From Thermococcus indicus (lineage in GTDB: Archaea; Methanobacteriota_B; Thermococci; Thermococcales; Thermococcaceae): 64,000 nucleotides of DNA. The stretch covers positions 744,001 through 808,000 of the forward strand of contig NZ_CP040846.1 of the NCBI RefSeq assembly GCF_006274605.1, read 5' to 3'. Below, piece after piece: positions 1 to 7,358 of this stretch. The notes under the pieces are model-generated. The model had not been told where the DNA came from, did no database searches, and worked only from the letters and a program-made list of their open reading frames with translations. A program made the position numbers and the translations under genes. How positions within the stretch are numbered: position 1 is the first letter of the stretch; each line of letters starts with the position of its first letter.

Positions 1-42
1 AACTCCGAGGGAGTCTTTTATAAACCCGCCGGAAGCCAAAAA

Positions 43-52
43 ACTTAAAAAC
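43..52 (+). promoter_or_regulatory. TATA box for tRNA-Ser/tRNA-Cys
   Basis: An A/T-rich ACTTAAAAAC box lies about 35 bp before the mature tRNA-Ser 5' end, a fitting distance for archaeal TBP/TFB initiation with a short 5' leader. No separate box lies in the 21-bp gap before tRNA-Cys, so the two tRNAs are probably co-transcribed. Confidence 0.5.
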
Positions 53-85
53 CCTCCCCGGCTCATATAACCTGGGCACGGGAGT

Positions 86-171
86 GCCGCGGTAGCCTAG
101 CCTGGTAGGGCGCCGGCCTGCTAAGCCGGTGGCCGTTGGCCACAGGGGTTCAAATCCCCTCCGCGGCGCCA
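86..171 (+). tRNA. tRNA-Ser(GCT)
   Basis: The acceptor strands GCCGCGG (86-92) and CCGCGGC (161-167) pair perfectly, followed by discriminator G168 and an encoded CCA (169-171). The seven-base anticodon loop CTGCTAA gives anticodon GCT, and the long variable arm (paired GTGGCC/GGCCAC type) is typical of serine tRNAs. It decodes AGC/AGT. Confidence 0.95.
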
Positions 172-192
172 AAATCTTTCTCCGGGTCGAAT

Positions 193-267
193 GCCGGGAT
201 AGCCTAGAGGCGAGGCGGTGGACTGCAGATCCGCTTTACGGGGGTTCAAATCCCCCTCCCGGCTCCA
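193..267 (+). tRNA. tRNA-Cys(GCA)
   Basis: Acceptor GCCGGGA (193-199) pairs with TCCCGGC (257-263). The anticodon loop CTGCAGA gives GCA. Discriminator U73 (264), an identity element of cysteine tRNAs, agrees. CCA is encoded. It lies 21 bp after tRNA-Ser and is followed three bases later by a perfect 11-bp hairpin. Confidence 0.95.
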
Positions 268-270
268 TAA

Positions 271-295
271 CAAACTTTTGCAAGGCAAAAGTTTG
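271..295 (+). repeat. post-tRNA hairpin, copy A
   Basis: CAAACTTTTGC, a three-base loop AAG, and GCAAAAGTTTG form a perfect 11-bp stem-loop beginning three bases after the tRNA-Cys CCA. An equivalent hairpin follows tRNA-Arg at 32217-32241, where the outermost C-G pair has become G-C, a compensated change. It may mark the trailer or termination zone of the tRNA transcript. Confidence 0.8.
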
Positions 296-553
296 ATCAA
301 AAGTTTGTGATTCCTTTTGAAAAGTGTGTTCTAGAGTGGATTTCTTTGAAAACTCCTTTTGGACAGAAAGATGATTTATTCCAAGGAGTGTTTCAGGAGG
401 GTTCAAGCGTTTTTGGCGCTCCTTCGGAGCGCGGTTCAAGTGGAACCCACGTGAAAAAGCTTTATTTTCGATGACTCAACCTTCTAAAGGTTGAGTTTGG
501 ACTTGAAATCCCTTCTGCAAAGGAGCTTTACCACGAATCACAAACTTTTGGTG
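295..553 (+). repeat. tRNA-trailing palindromic element A1
   Basis: Non-coding long imperfect palindrome of about 260 bp. The left end GATCAAAAGTTTGTGATTC (295-313) is inverted at the right end (535-553). The exact centre holds GCGCTCC-TTC-GGAGCGC (416-432). Intermediate segments also pair, such as GGATTTC with GAAATCC. A 54-base stretch (378-431) is identical, inverted, to 62923-62976 in element F1. Short frames crossing it show no coding character. Function unknown; it could be a structured RNA, a terminator or a MITE-like sequence. Confidence 0.8.
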
Positions 554-697
554 AAGCTTTTTCTAAAAGCTTCCTGTACTCTCAAACCCCCGAGATGGGG
601 CTTCGCCCCACAACCCCGTTTCTATTTAAACTACTGGGGGGCTAACGCCCCCACACTCCTAGAACTTTGCCTGTGCAGGGTTGCTCGATAGAGATGC
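554..697. other. spacer between palindromic elements with GC-rich hairpins
   Basis: No gene is seen. The stretch holds a GC hairpin TGGGGC-TTC-GCCCCA (596-610) with the same three-base loop style as the neighbouring elements, and a second GGGGGGC/GCCCCC stem-loop near 636-654. It may be the decayed rest of another element. Confidence 0.4.
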
Positions 698-887
698 ATC
701 AAAGCTGGTATGCTTTTTGCACCTGGTTCGTTGGGGGGTTTGACTTCTAAATTGGCAATTTCAAAGTGTGTTTTCATGTTTGAGCGCCCTTCGGGCGCCC
801 TTTTAAAGCAAACACTCATTAAGTCTCCCACCGTGAGTGCAAACCCCTTTCAAACACAACTCTTGAAGAAGCATGCCGACTTTTGAC
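698..887 (+). repeat. tRNA-trailing palindromic element A2
   Basis: Palindrome of about 190 bp with ends GGTATGCTTTTT on the left and GAAGAAGCATGCC on the right, and a central GCGCCC-TTC-GGGCGC hairpin near 784-798. Bases 803-866 are identical over 64 positions to 32349-32412 in element E1, and similarity continues to about base 950. The homologous block ends at the nreA promoter. Confidence 0.8.
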
Positions 888-957
888 TACTCCTTTTTTG
901 AACAGTTAAACCCTTTTGATCAACCTTTGCTCAAGCAAAGCTTGCCGGGGAACAAAC

Positions 958-966
958 CATAAATAC
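958..966 (+). promoter_or_regulatory. TATA box of nreA, leaderless start
   Basis: CATAAATAC is centred about 27 bp before the nreA ATG and no ribosome binding site precedes that ATG (bases before it read TTACCTTCG). The spacing predicts a transcript that starts at or next to the start codon. Confidence 0.5.
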
Positions 967-988
967 CTCCCCGCTTACCTTACCTTCG

Positions 989-2257
989 ATGAGCGCCCCG
1001 GTCTTCAACTCAAAACTCTGTGCGGTCTGCAAGGGCAGAAAGCTCCTCTGCGGAAGACCCACCTGCCCGATTCTTGAACGCTTCAGGGTAGCCCGCACCG
1101 TCGAGCAGAGATTGAACAAACGCCACCTATTCGGCTCTTCTCCGCCGAGCATTTTCGTTGGTGAGTACGGCTACCCAAAGGTTAGAATTGGTCCCCTCGT
1201 GCCGCCGATTGAGGGAAACACCAGCCACCTCGACAGCCCGCTGAAATGGGAGGACAAGACGATAAAGGACATCCTCTACTACCGTTCCCTTCTCGTCATG
1301 GGTGAGACCAAAGCGGATGTCCACGTGAGGCGGAGCGGCAGGATACTCGGCGAGGTTCAGGAGCTGGCGATGTCGATAAAGCCTGTTGACAGCGAGATTC
1401 TGCTGAAGAAAAAGCCCGTCCTTAAAGTCCTCCCAAGCGAGTTTGCCCCACCTATAGGGCCGAAGGCCGAGCTTCTTGACTTCGAACTGACCGAGAATCC
1501 CCGCATTCCGCGGAGGACGGATTACGTTGTCAGCGACGAGCTGAAAGCCGAGCAGGCCATAATGCGCCTCTATAACTGGGGCTTCGACGAGTACTACATT
1601 ATAAGACTCCTCTCGGCTGGACTTCTCGGGGTAGACAAAAAGCTCGTTCCAACGAGGTGGAGTATAACGGCCGTCCAGGACACCATAGGCAAAAACCTGA
1701 GGCGCGAGATTCTCCACTATCCAGAGATTAACGACTACGAGGTCTACTTCTACCGATTCCTTGGAAACCGCTACGCTGTTCTCCTGATTCCGGAGAGCTA
1801 TGCCTTCGAGCTTCTGGAGGTATGGCTGAAGGGTTCTCTCTTCGGGGCTGGCGAGCCCAGCGTTATTCATGACTACGAGGACTTCCGGGGAAGAAAGGAG
1901 TACGTGAAAGAAACAGCCGGAGCATATCACGCCGCAAGGCTGAGCGTCCTTGAAGCCCTGAGAGCAAGGAGAAGACAGGCAAGGATAGTGGTCTTCCGCG
2001 AGGTCACCCCTGAGTACTACGCCCCAGTCGGGGTTTGGCAGATTCGGCTTGGAGTGAAGAAGGCGATGGGTAACTTAATCGGACGCTTCGAGACGCTCAA
2101 CGAGGCTCTCGACGCTATAAAGAGGCGCCTCGAACATCCCTTCGAGAAATACCTTGCGAGAAGCTACATCCTCGGAAGCCTCGCGAGGCAGAAAACTTTA
2201 GACGAATGGCTCGGAAAGAATTTATACCGCCTCAACAGAGAGAAAGCAGGTGGATGA
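989..2257 (+). CDS. nreA: DNA repair protein NreA, PCNA-interacting
   Basis: The 422-residue product matches the archaeal Nre family, which acts in DNA damage tolerance and binds the sliding clamp PCNA. An N-terminal four-cysteine cluster (Cys11, 14, 21, 26) looks like a zinc knuckle. The C-terminus carries QKTLDEWL (about 401-408), a PIP-box-like clamp-binding tail in the position known for the family. The ATG was chosen because the TATA box lies 27 bp upstream. The last bases, including the TGA, are shared with a predicted C/D box sRNA whose promoter lies inside this gene's 3' end. Confidence 0.9.
   Translation: MSAPVFNSKLCAVCKGRKLLCGRPTCPILERFRVARTVEQRLNKRHLFGSSPPSIFVGEYGYPKVRIGPLVPPIEGNTSHLDSPLKWEDKTIKDILYYRSLLVMGETKADVHVRRSGRILGEVQELAMSIKPVDSEILLKKKPVLKVLPSEFAPPIGPKAELLDFELTENPRIPRRTDYVVSDELKAEQAIMRLYNWGFDEYYIIRLLSAGLLGVDKKLVPTRWSITAVQDTIGKNLRREILHYPEINDYEVYFYRFLGNRYAVLLIPESYAFELLEVWLKGSLFGAGEPSVIHDYEDFRGRKEYVKETAGAYHAARLSVLEALRARRRQARIVVFREVTPEYYAPVGVWQIRLGVKKAMGNLIGRFETLNEALDAIKRRLEHPFEKYLARSYILGSLARQKTLDEWLGKNLYRLNREKAGG
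2213..2226 (+). promoter_or_regulatory. promoter of C/D box sRNA inside nreA
   Basis: GGAAAG (BRE-like) followed by AATTTATA lies in the 3' end of nreA. Its centre is about 26 bp before the predicted first base of the sRNA at 2249, the standard archaeal distance. Confidence 0.6.
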
Positions 2258-2306
2258 TGACCACTCCATCCCACTGAAGATGATGAGTGCACGTCAGGCT
2301 GACACC
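2249..2306 (+). ncRNA. C/D box sRNA overlapping the nreA stop
   Basis: All four boxes are canonical and ordered: box C ATGATGA (2254-2260), a 13-base guide, box D' CTGA (2274-2277), a two-base spacer, box C' ATGATGA (2280-2286), a 12-base guide and box D CTGA (2299-2302). A terminal stem GGTG (2249-2252)/CACC (2303-2306) closes it. C/D sRNAs direct fibrillarin to 2'-O-methylate the target base pairing five positions upstream of D or D'. The guides predict targets with UGGGAUGGAGUGG and CCUGACGUGCAC; I could not check rRNA or tRNA. Box C covers the nreA stop codon. Confidence 0.88.
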
Positions 2307-2322
2307 GGTTGGAGGTGATAAC

Positions 2323-2520
2323 GTGGAAGGGGTTGACGTTGTTAGGGAACTCATGAGGATTGAGAAGAAACTTGAGCATATAGAGAAGCTCCTTAATGAG
2401 TTGCTTGAAACCGAGGAGAGCTATGCCCTCATGAAGCTCTCGGAGGAATCGCTAAAGGGGTTCCTTGAGGACGAACCTGACCTTTATTCTGAGAGAGACC
2501 TTAAGGTGAGATACAGATGA
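2323..2520 (+). CDS. putative antitoxin of a MazEF-like pair
   Basis: Small protein of 65 residues, helical and charged, with heptad-like leucines in its first 35 residues suggesting a coiled coil. GTG at 2323 was chosen because GGAGGTG (2311-2317) sits five bases upstream; a longer frame from 2287 would begin inside the sRNA. It overlaps the PemK/MazF-type gene by four bases (ATGA), the layout of toxin-antitoxin pairs. The antitoxin role is inferred from size and position; no DNA-binding fold is evident. Confidence 0.65.
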   Translation: MEGVDVVRELMRIEKKLEHIEKLLNELLETEESYALMKLSEESLKGFLEDEPDLYSERDLKVRYR

Positions 2521-2852
2521 AGGGAAAGATAGTCCTTGTGCCGTTTCCATTTACAATCCTAAAGGGCACCAAACTTCGCCCTGCCCTTGCGCTGTTTGAA
2601 GACAGAAACGACGTTACACTCGCCTTTATTTCCTCAAGAGTTGAGAACTATAACCCTAAAACCGACGTTCTGATTGAACAGGTTCATCCCGAGTTCCACC
2701 TAACTGGCCTTAAGGTTTCATCTTTTGTTCGGCTCACAAAGATAGCGACAGTTCAGAAGGATATCCTTATCGGAGAGCTCGGAGAAATTGGGGCACTCCT
2801 CAAAAAGGAGATAAATCAAAAGATATGTTCGCTTTTGGGGTTTGAACCATGA
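2517..2852 (+). CDS. PemK/MazF-like mRNA interferase toxin
   Basis: The 111-residue protein has the family's opening pattern, GKIVLVPFPFT (3-13), and an LRPAL segment (about 22-26), as in PemK/MazF growth inhibitors that cleave mRNA at short sites. It is translationally coupled to the putative antitoxin (ATGA overlap) and overlaps the next gene's start the same way. Length and beta-rich composition fit the family. Whether it is active cannot be judged here. Confidence 0.8.
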   Translation: MKGKIVLVPFPFTILKGTKLRPALALFEDRNDVTLAFISSRVENYNPKTDVLIEQVHPEFHLTGLKVSSFVRLTKIATVQKDILIGELGEIGALLKKEINQKICSLLGFEP

Positions 2853-3967
2853 GAAAGAAGCTTGCCCTCATAAGCCTCGACGGAAACGGCGTTTACAACC
2901 TCAAGCATATGCCCTTCCTGAGCGAACTCGCTGAAAGCGGGGAGTTTGCGGTGGTTGACTCCATCTTCCCAACGCTCACTGATTTGGTCCACACCAGCGT
3001 GATGACCGGCGTCTGGCCCAAAGACCACGGCGTCGTCGAGAACGGCTACTACGACCGCCTCACTGACAGGAAGGTCAACTTCTACGACTACGAGGTGGCA
3101 TTCAATCCGCATAAGGTCATCAAAGCGCCCACCATCGTTGATATCCTCCGACAGAGAGGCATCAGAACGGCGAGCGTCTCCGGCTATACAATGCCACCCT
3201 TCAGCGGAACCGATGTGAGGATTTTTCCTCCGTTCTTCGCGAGCGACAAGATGTACCGCCAGCACGGTCGCGACTGGAGGAAGGACGTCTGGGTTTTAAA
3301 CTCTGCCCTCTACCTCTACGAGGAGTGCAGGCCCGATTTGCTCCTCGTTCACTTCGCCTCGATTGACGGGATGAGCCACGACCACGGCCCCTTGAGTGGG
3401 GGGGCCATGAAGGCCGTTGAGACCGTTGATACGGCTGTGAGAACCCTCTGGGAGAGACTGAAGGACGACTACGCCTTCATAATCTTCGCCGACCACGGAC
3501 AGGAGGAGGTTCACACCTGGGTGAACCTGAGAACCTACCTCAGGAAGAATGGCATTGAGACGCTGCGTGTTTCCTCGGGCGGTGGGGTTCATGTCTATCT
3601 GAGGGATCCAAACGAGGCCGAGAACGCTTTTGAGGTCATCAGGAAGGCGCCGGGCGTTAAGGCCGTCTTCTTTCGTGATGATTTGGAGCACCTCAACAGC
3701 CCGAACAGCGGCGAGTTAATAGTTTCTGCCAAGCCCGGTTACTGGTTCTGCTCCCACAGGATGTGCAAGGGGGTAAAGGGAGTGAGCCACTGGGTTAAGG
3801 GGATGCACGGCTCGATGAACGAGCCAGTCCTGAAAGTTCCGCTGATTCTCTGGGGATTCGAGAAGGTTGAGCTTGAAAACGCGAGCCTCATGGACATAGC
3901 GCCGACGGTTTTGAAGTTCTTTGGCTTAGAAAAGCCGGGGAATATGGTGGGGAAGAGTTTGGTTTAG
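2849..3967 (+). CDS. type I phosphodiesterase/nucleotide pyrophosphatase family protein
   Basis: The 372-residue protein belongs to the alkaline phosphatase superfamily. Visible metal-site and nucleophile motifs are ISLDGNG (8-14), the Thr-rich FPTLTDLVHTSVMTG segment (40-54), DGMSHDHGP, FADHGQEEV and, near the C-terminus, GMHGS. Such enzymes hydrolyse phosphodiester or pyrophosphate bonds of nucleotides or lipids; the substrate is unknown. There is no signal peptide, so it is cytosolic. The start overlaps the MazF-like stop (ATGA), so three genes form one coupled operon. Confidence 0.85.
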   Translation: MRKKLALISLDGNGVYNLKHMPFLSELAESGEFAVVDSIFPTLTDLVHTSVMTGVWPKDHGVVENGYYDRLTDRKVNFYDYEVAFNPHKVIKAPTIVDILRQRGIRTASVSGYTMPPFSGTDVRIFPPFFASDKMYRQHGRDWRKDVWVLNSALYLYEECRPDLLLVHFASIDGMSHDHGPLSGGAMKAVETVDTAVRTLWERLKDDYAFIIFADHGQEEVHTWVNLRTYLRKNGIETLRVSSGGGVHVYLRDPNEAENAFEVIRKAPGVKAVFFRDDLEHLNSPNSGELIVSAKPGYWFCSHRMCKGVKGVSHWVKGMHGSMNEPVLKVPLILWGFEKVELENASLMDIAPTVLKFFGLEKPGNMVGKSLV

Positions 3968-3984
3968 AGGAAAGCGAGGTTTTC

Positions 3985-4485
3985 TCATGTCTTCTCGCAA
4001 TTATTGAAGATGTAAACAGCATTGTATTTGGACTCCTCCTTGTTAATTTCCTCATCCCAGACCACTTTTTCAGTAACTAAGGAGTTAAATAGGGAATTAA
4101 ATATGTTTATCAACATGTTTAGTACCTCATCTGGTGAAGTGCCTCCGATAGAAGAACTTGTGATTATCACGCTGCCTGCACTAGTACACCCTACTTTCTG
4201 AGAAGAGCGAGGATATATCGTTGCACATACGTACAGAATTATCATCTGTGTTTTTAACCCTCTCTTTCTCCATTCTATACGTATTCCACAGCTGTTTTCA
4301 AAAGATAACGACTCCATTTTTGTGATTTCTTGGACTTTCCTTAGAAAACCCCTCTTTTTTGTGTTAAATAGAATGAACCTCTTGTTCGTTACTGCGATGT
4401 TATGAAACTTACCATTATTTATTTCCAGTTTCTGCATGATTCCAAGAATATACTCCCCCGGCATCAGGTAGTCCCGAAGTTCCAT
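3985..4485 (-). CDS. PH-like domain protein of unknown function, AT-rich
   Basis: A 166-residue protein whose first half (GEYILGIMQK ... AVTNKRFILFN, about 11-41) resembles the bacterial PH-like fold of short orphan proteins. The second half is rich in Ser/Thr and unlike anything I recognise. Its composition is plainly richer in A/T than its neighbours, with many Asn, Lys and Ile codons ending in A/T, which suggests recent acquisition. It lies between two toxin-antitoxin modules. The start follows GGAGGAGGAA. Confidence 0.6.
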   Translation of the reverse strand: MELRDYLMPGEYILGIMQKLEINNGKFHNIAVTNKRFILFNTKKRGFLRKVQEITKMESLSFENSCGIRIEWRKRGLKTQMIILYVCATIYPRSSQKVGCTSAGSVIITSSSIGGTSPDEVLNMLINIFNSLFNSLVTEKVVWDEEINKEESKYNAVYIFNNCEKT

Positions 4486-4493
4486 TTCCTCCT

Positions 4494-4531
4494 CCCTCCG
4501 GGTATTTATGTATTTCCCTCCTCCCGGAGGG
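4494..4531. promoter_or_regulatory. inverted repeat between divergent genes, possible operator
   Basis: CCCTCCGGG (4494-4502) and CCCGGAGGG (4523-4531) are perfect nine-base inverted arms around an A/T-rich 20-bp spacer containing TATTTATGTATTT. They lie between the PH-like gene and vapB, where an autoregulating antitoxin would bind. The operator role is inferred from position. Confidence 0.4.
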
Positions 4532-4589
4532 TATAATACTGGGCGAAGGGGTTAAATAGGCACGGGACAAAATTCATTCAGGTGTGAGC

Positions 4590-4778
4590 ATGGAGGGTGT
4601 TGAATACATCTACGACGAGCACGGGAGAATTAAGGGCGTTATAATCCCTCCCGAACTCTGGGAGAAAGTTAAGGCGGAGTTATTTGAGCCGTCAAAGTAC
4701 CGGGGCATTTACAGGGGCAGAAAGAACCTTGGGAAGAGCCTCAGGGAGCTGAGGGAGGAATGGGAGAGGGATTTTTGA
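4590..4778 (+). CDS. VapB-like antitoxin
   Basis: Protein of 62 residues ending in a helical, charged tail (about 45-62: GKSLRELREEWERDF), the part that typically wraps the VapC toxin. ATG 4590 was chosen over GTG 4584 because GGTG sits five bases before it. It overlaps vapC by 19 bases. The N-terminal strand pattern (VEYIYDEHGRIKGVIIP) is common in archaeal VapB-like proteins. Identification rests mainly on the paired PIN gene. Confidence 0.75.
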   Translation: MEGVEYIYDEHGRIKGVIIPPELWEKVKAELFEPSKYRGIYRGRKNLGKSLRELREEWERDF

Positions 4779-5161
4779 TTGACACCAACGTCCTCATCTA
4801 CTACCTCGCGGACGCAATCCCGGAGGGGGAGCTTCCTAAAGTAGAGGAAATCCTGAGGAAGAGCTTTAACGTCTCAATAATCACGAAGATTGAGTTCCTC
4901 GGCTGGAAGGGGCACACTCCAGAGGGCTTTGAGAAGTCAAAGGAGTTCATAAGCTTCGCCCATGTTATACCACTTACCGACGAGATAGCGGAGGTTGCCA
5001 TCGAACTCAGGCGGAGGGTGAGCATAAAGCTCCCCGATGCAGTTATCGCTGCTACCGCCCTGAGGTACAACCTCACGCTGGTGACGAGGAACGTTAAGGA
5101 CTTCGAGAAAATTGAGGGCCTGAGGATATACAACCCCTTCGAAAAGGTTGATAGGAGTTAG
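4760..5161 (+). CDS. vapC: VapC-type PIN-domain ribonuclease toxin
   Basis: The 133-residue protein has the PIN-domain acidic residues Asp8 (LIDTNVLIYY), Glu45 (ITKIEFLG), Asp93 (KLPDAVIAA) and Asp114 (TRNVKDF), expected for Mg-dependent RNA cleavage. VapC toxins cut initiator tRNA or rRNA when released from VapB. The catalytic set is intact, so the toxin is probably functional. It begins inside vapB and is the last gene before the AbrB-like remnant. Confidence 0.88.
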   Translation: MGEGFLIDTNVLIYYLADAIPEGELPKVEEILRKSFNVSIITKIEFLGWKGHTPEGFEKSKEFISFAHVIPLTDEIAEVAIELRRRVSIKLPDAVIAATALRYNLTLVTRNVKDFEKIEGLRIYNPFEKVDRS

Positions 5162-5213
5162 CTTTCTTCACCTTCTTATGTCAATTTCAACGTCGTTGGG
5201 TCTGGGAAAGGAT

Positions 5214-5429
5214 TTAGAGCAGCCCAAGGCGGTGGAGTTTGCGTTCTTCAAACTCCTTCTCTTCCTCGCGGATTTCCTTCATAATCTCCTTGGCAGATTT
5301 GTCAAGCTTCAAAATTCCCCAGAGCTCAACCTTCTCATCAATTGGGAGGAGAAAGATTTCATCTCCAAAGTCGAGAGCATGAAACTTTTGCTTTCCCAAA
5401 CTCAACCCCCGGGAAAAATCACCCATCAA
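5214..5429 (-). pseudogene. remnant of an AbrB-type antitoxin
   Basis: A 71-codon frame whose centre (FGDEIFLLPIDEKVELWGI) and helical tail (SAKEIMKEIREEEKEFEER) resemble the end of the SpoVT/AbrB domain and toxin-binding tail of VapB antitoxins. The N-terminal beta strands of a full AbrB domain are missing, there is no good ribosome binding site, and no partner toxin follows. I read it as an orphan fragment in a toxin-antitoxin region; a small live gene is possible. Confidence 0.4.
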
Positions 5430-5492
5430 TTACAAAAACTTTTCCAAGAAAGTGGGCAGAAAAGCAGAAGGGTAAGAGAAAGCCTCCAGCCC

Positions 5493-6140
5493 TCAGCGTG
5501 AGGACTGGGCGATCCTCTCGATCTCTTCCTTCTTGCTGTAGGCGAAGCTCTTCGGGTCCTTGTTGGCAGCCGCGATTATCTCCTCGGCGAGGGCCTGGGC
5601 GTAGCTGGTCTTGTTGCGGTAGCACTTGGCGCTCGCACCGAGGGCGATGTTCTTGAGGGCTATGTCGAGCCTCCTGAGCGGGGCAACGTCAACGGCCATG
5701 TGGTAGCGGATTCCACCGAAGGCGATGGTGGTCGTATCTTCCCTCGGGGAGGAGTTCTCAAGGGCCCTGACGAGAACCTGTATCGGGTTCTGCTTGGTTC
5801 TGCGCTCGATGATCATGAAGGCCTCCTTGACGACCTCGTAGGCCTTCATCTTCTTGCTCATGAGGGAGCGGCTCTCACGCCTCATGAAGTGGCCGCCGAC
5901 CTTGTGGCCGCTGGCGCCGCTGCGCATGACCTTGTTGATGAGCCTCTCGACGATGTGAACGTTGGCCTTGCCGAAGGACTTCTTGGCGTGCCTTCCGTGG
6001 CTGTGCGGGAGGATCCTCGGCTCCAGGTTGATGTAGGGCCTGAGGGACGGGTCGTTCACGACGACGTCCTCAACGCTCCACCTGCCCATGACCTTGAGCT
6101 CCTTAGGCTGATAGAACCTCTCGGTGATTGCCTTGGCCAT
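5493..6140 (-). CDS. rps7: 30S ribosomal protein S7 (uS7)
   Basis: The 215-residue archaeal S7 organises the 3' major (head) domain of 16S rRNA. Characteristic segments are [19 protein letters not shown], the Lys/Arg-rich [12 protein letters not shown], and [20 protein letters not shown] strong GGAGGTGA ribosome binding site precedes its ATG. It is the last gene of the rpo5-rpo2-rpo1N-rpo1C-L30e-nusA-S12-S7 operon; T-rich tracts follow its stop. Confidence 0.97.
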   Translation of the reverse strand: MAKAITERFYQPKELKVMGRWSVEDVVVNDPSLRPYINLEPRILPHSHGRHAKKSFGKANVHIVERLINKVMRSGASGHKVGGHFMRRESRSLMSKKMKAYEVVKEAFMIIERRTKQNPIQVLVRALENSSPREDTTTIAFGGIRYHMAVDVAPLRRLDIALKNIALGASAKCYRNKTSYAQALAEEIIAAANKDPKSFAYSKKEEIERIAQSSR

Positions 6141-6145
6141 TCACT

Positions 6146-6589
6146 TCACCTCCTTGGCTTCTCCTTCCTTCCCTTGACGAGCTCCTTGAGGGAGACCCTG
6201 TTGACCTTGACGACCTTGTACCTGATTCCCGGGATATCACCGACGGAACCACCCTTTGGACCACCGATTCCCTCGATGATGACCTCGTCGTGCTCGTCGA
6301 TGTGGTTTATAGCTCCGTCACCGGGGGTGAATGCGGTAACGACCTTACCGTTCTTGATGAGCTGAACCCTGACGGCCTTACGCATAGCCGAGTTCGGCTG
6401 CTTTGCCTCGACGGCTATCTTCTCGAGGACGATGCCCTTGGCCTGCGGGGCACCTCCAAGCGGGTCGCTCTTCTCCTTGAGCCTGAGGACTCTCCTCTTG
6501 TACCTGATGTCGCTCCAGCGGAACTTCTTCCTCTTGAGCTTGAGCTTCCTTCCGGCAAACTCTCCATACGGGGCCTTCTTTCCAGCCAT
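6146..6589 (-). CDS. rps12: 30S ribosomal protein S12 (uS12)
   Basis: The 147-residue archaeal S12 sits at the decoding centre. The conserved loop [15 protein letters not shown] and the segment [17 protein letters not shown] are present. The start MAGKK was chosen over an upstream ATG three codons earlier because GAGGTG then has a six-base spacing and the length matches archaeal S12. It lies five bases before S7 in the operon. Confidence 0.97.
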   Translation of the reverse strand: MAGKKAPYGEFAGRKLKLKRKKFRWSDIRYKRRVLRLKEKSDPLGGAPQAKGIVLEKIAVEAKQPNSAMRKAVRVQLIKNGKVVTAFTPGDGAINHIDEHDEVIIEGIGGPKGGSVGDIPGIRYKVVKVNRVSLKELVKGRKEKPRR

Positions 6590-6599
6590 GATCATCACC

Positions 6600-7345
<746 letters not shown>

Positions 7346-7358
7346 ACATCACACCTCC

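Noticed and set aside
236-831. Short open frames (66-67 codons) on both strands downstream of the first tRNAs
   Set aside because: They lie in palindromic, repeated non-coding DNA, lack ribosome binding sites and have odd composition; similar frames recur in the other element copies.
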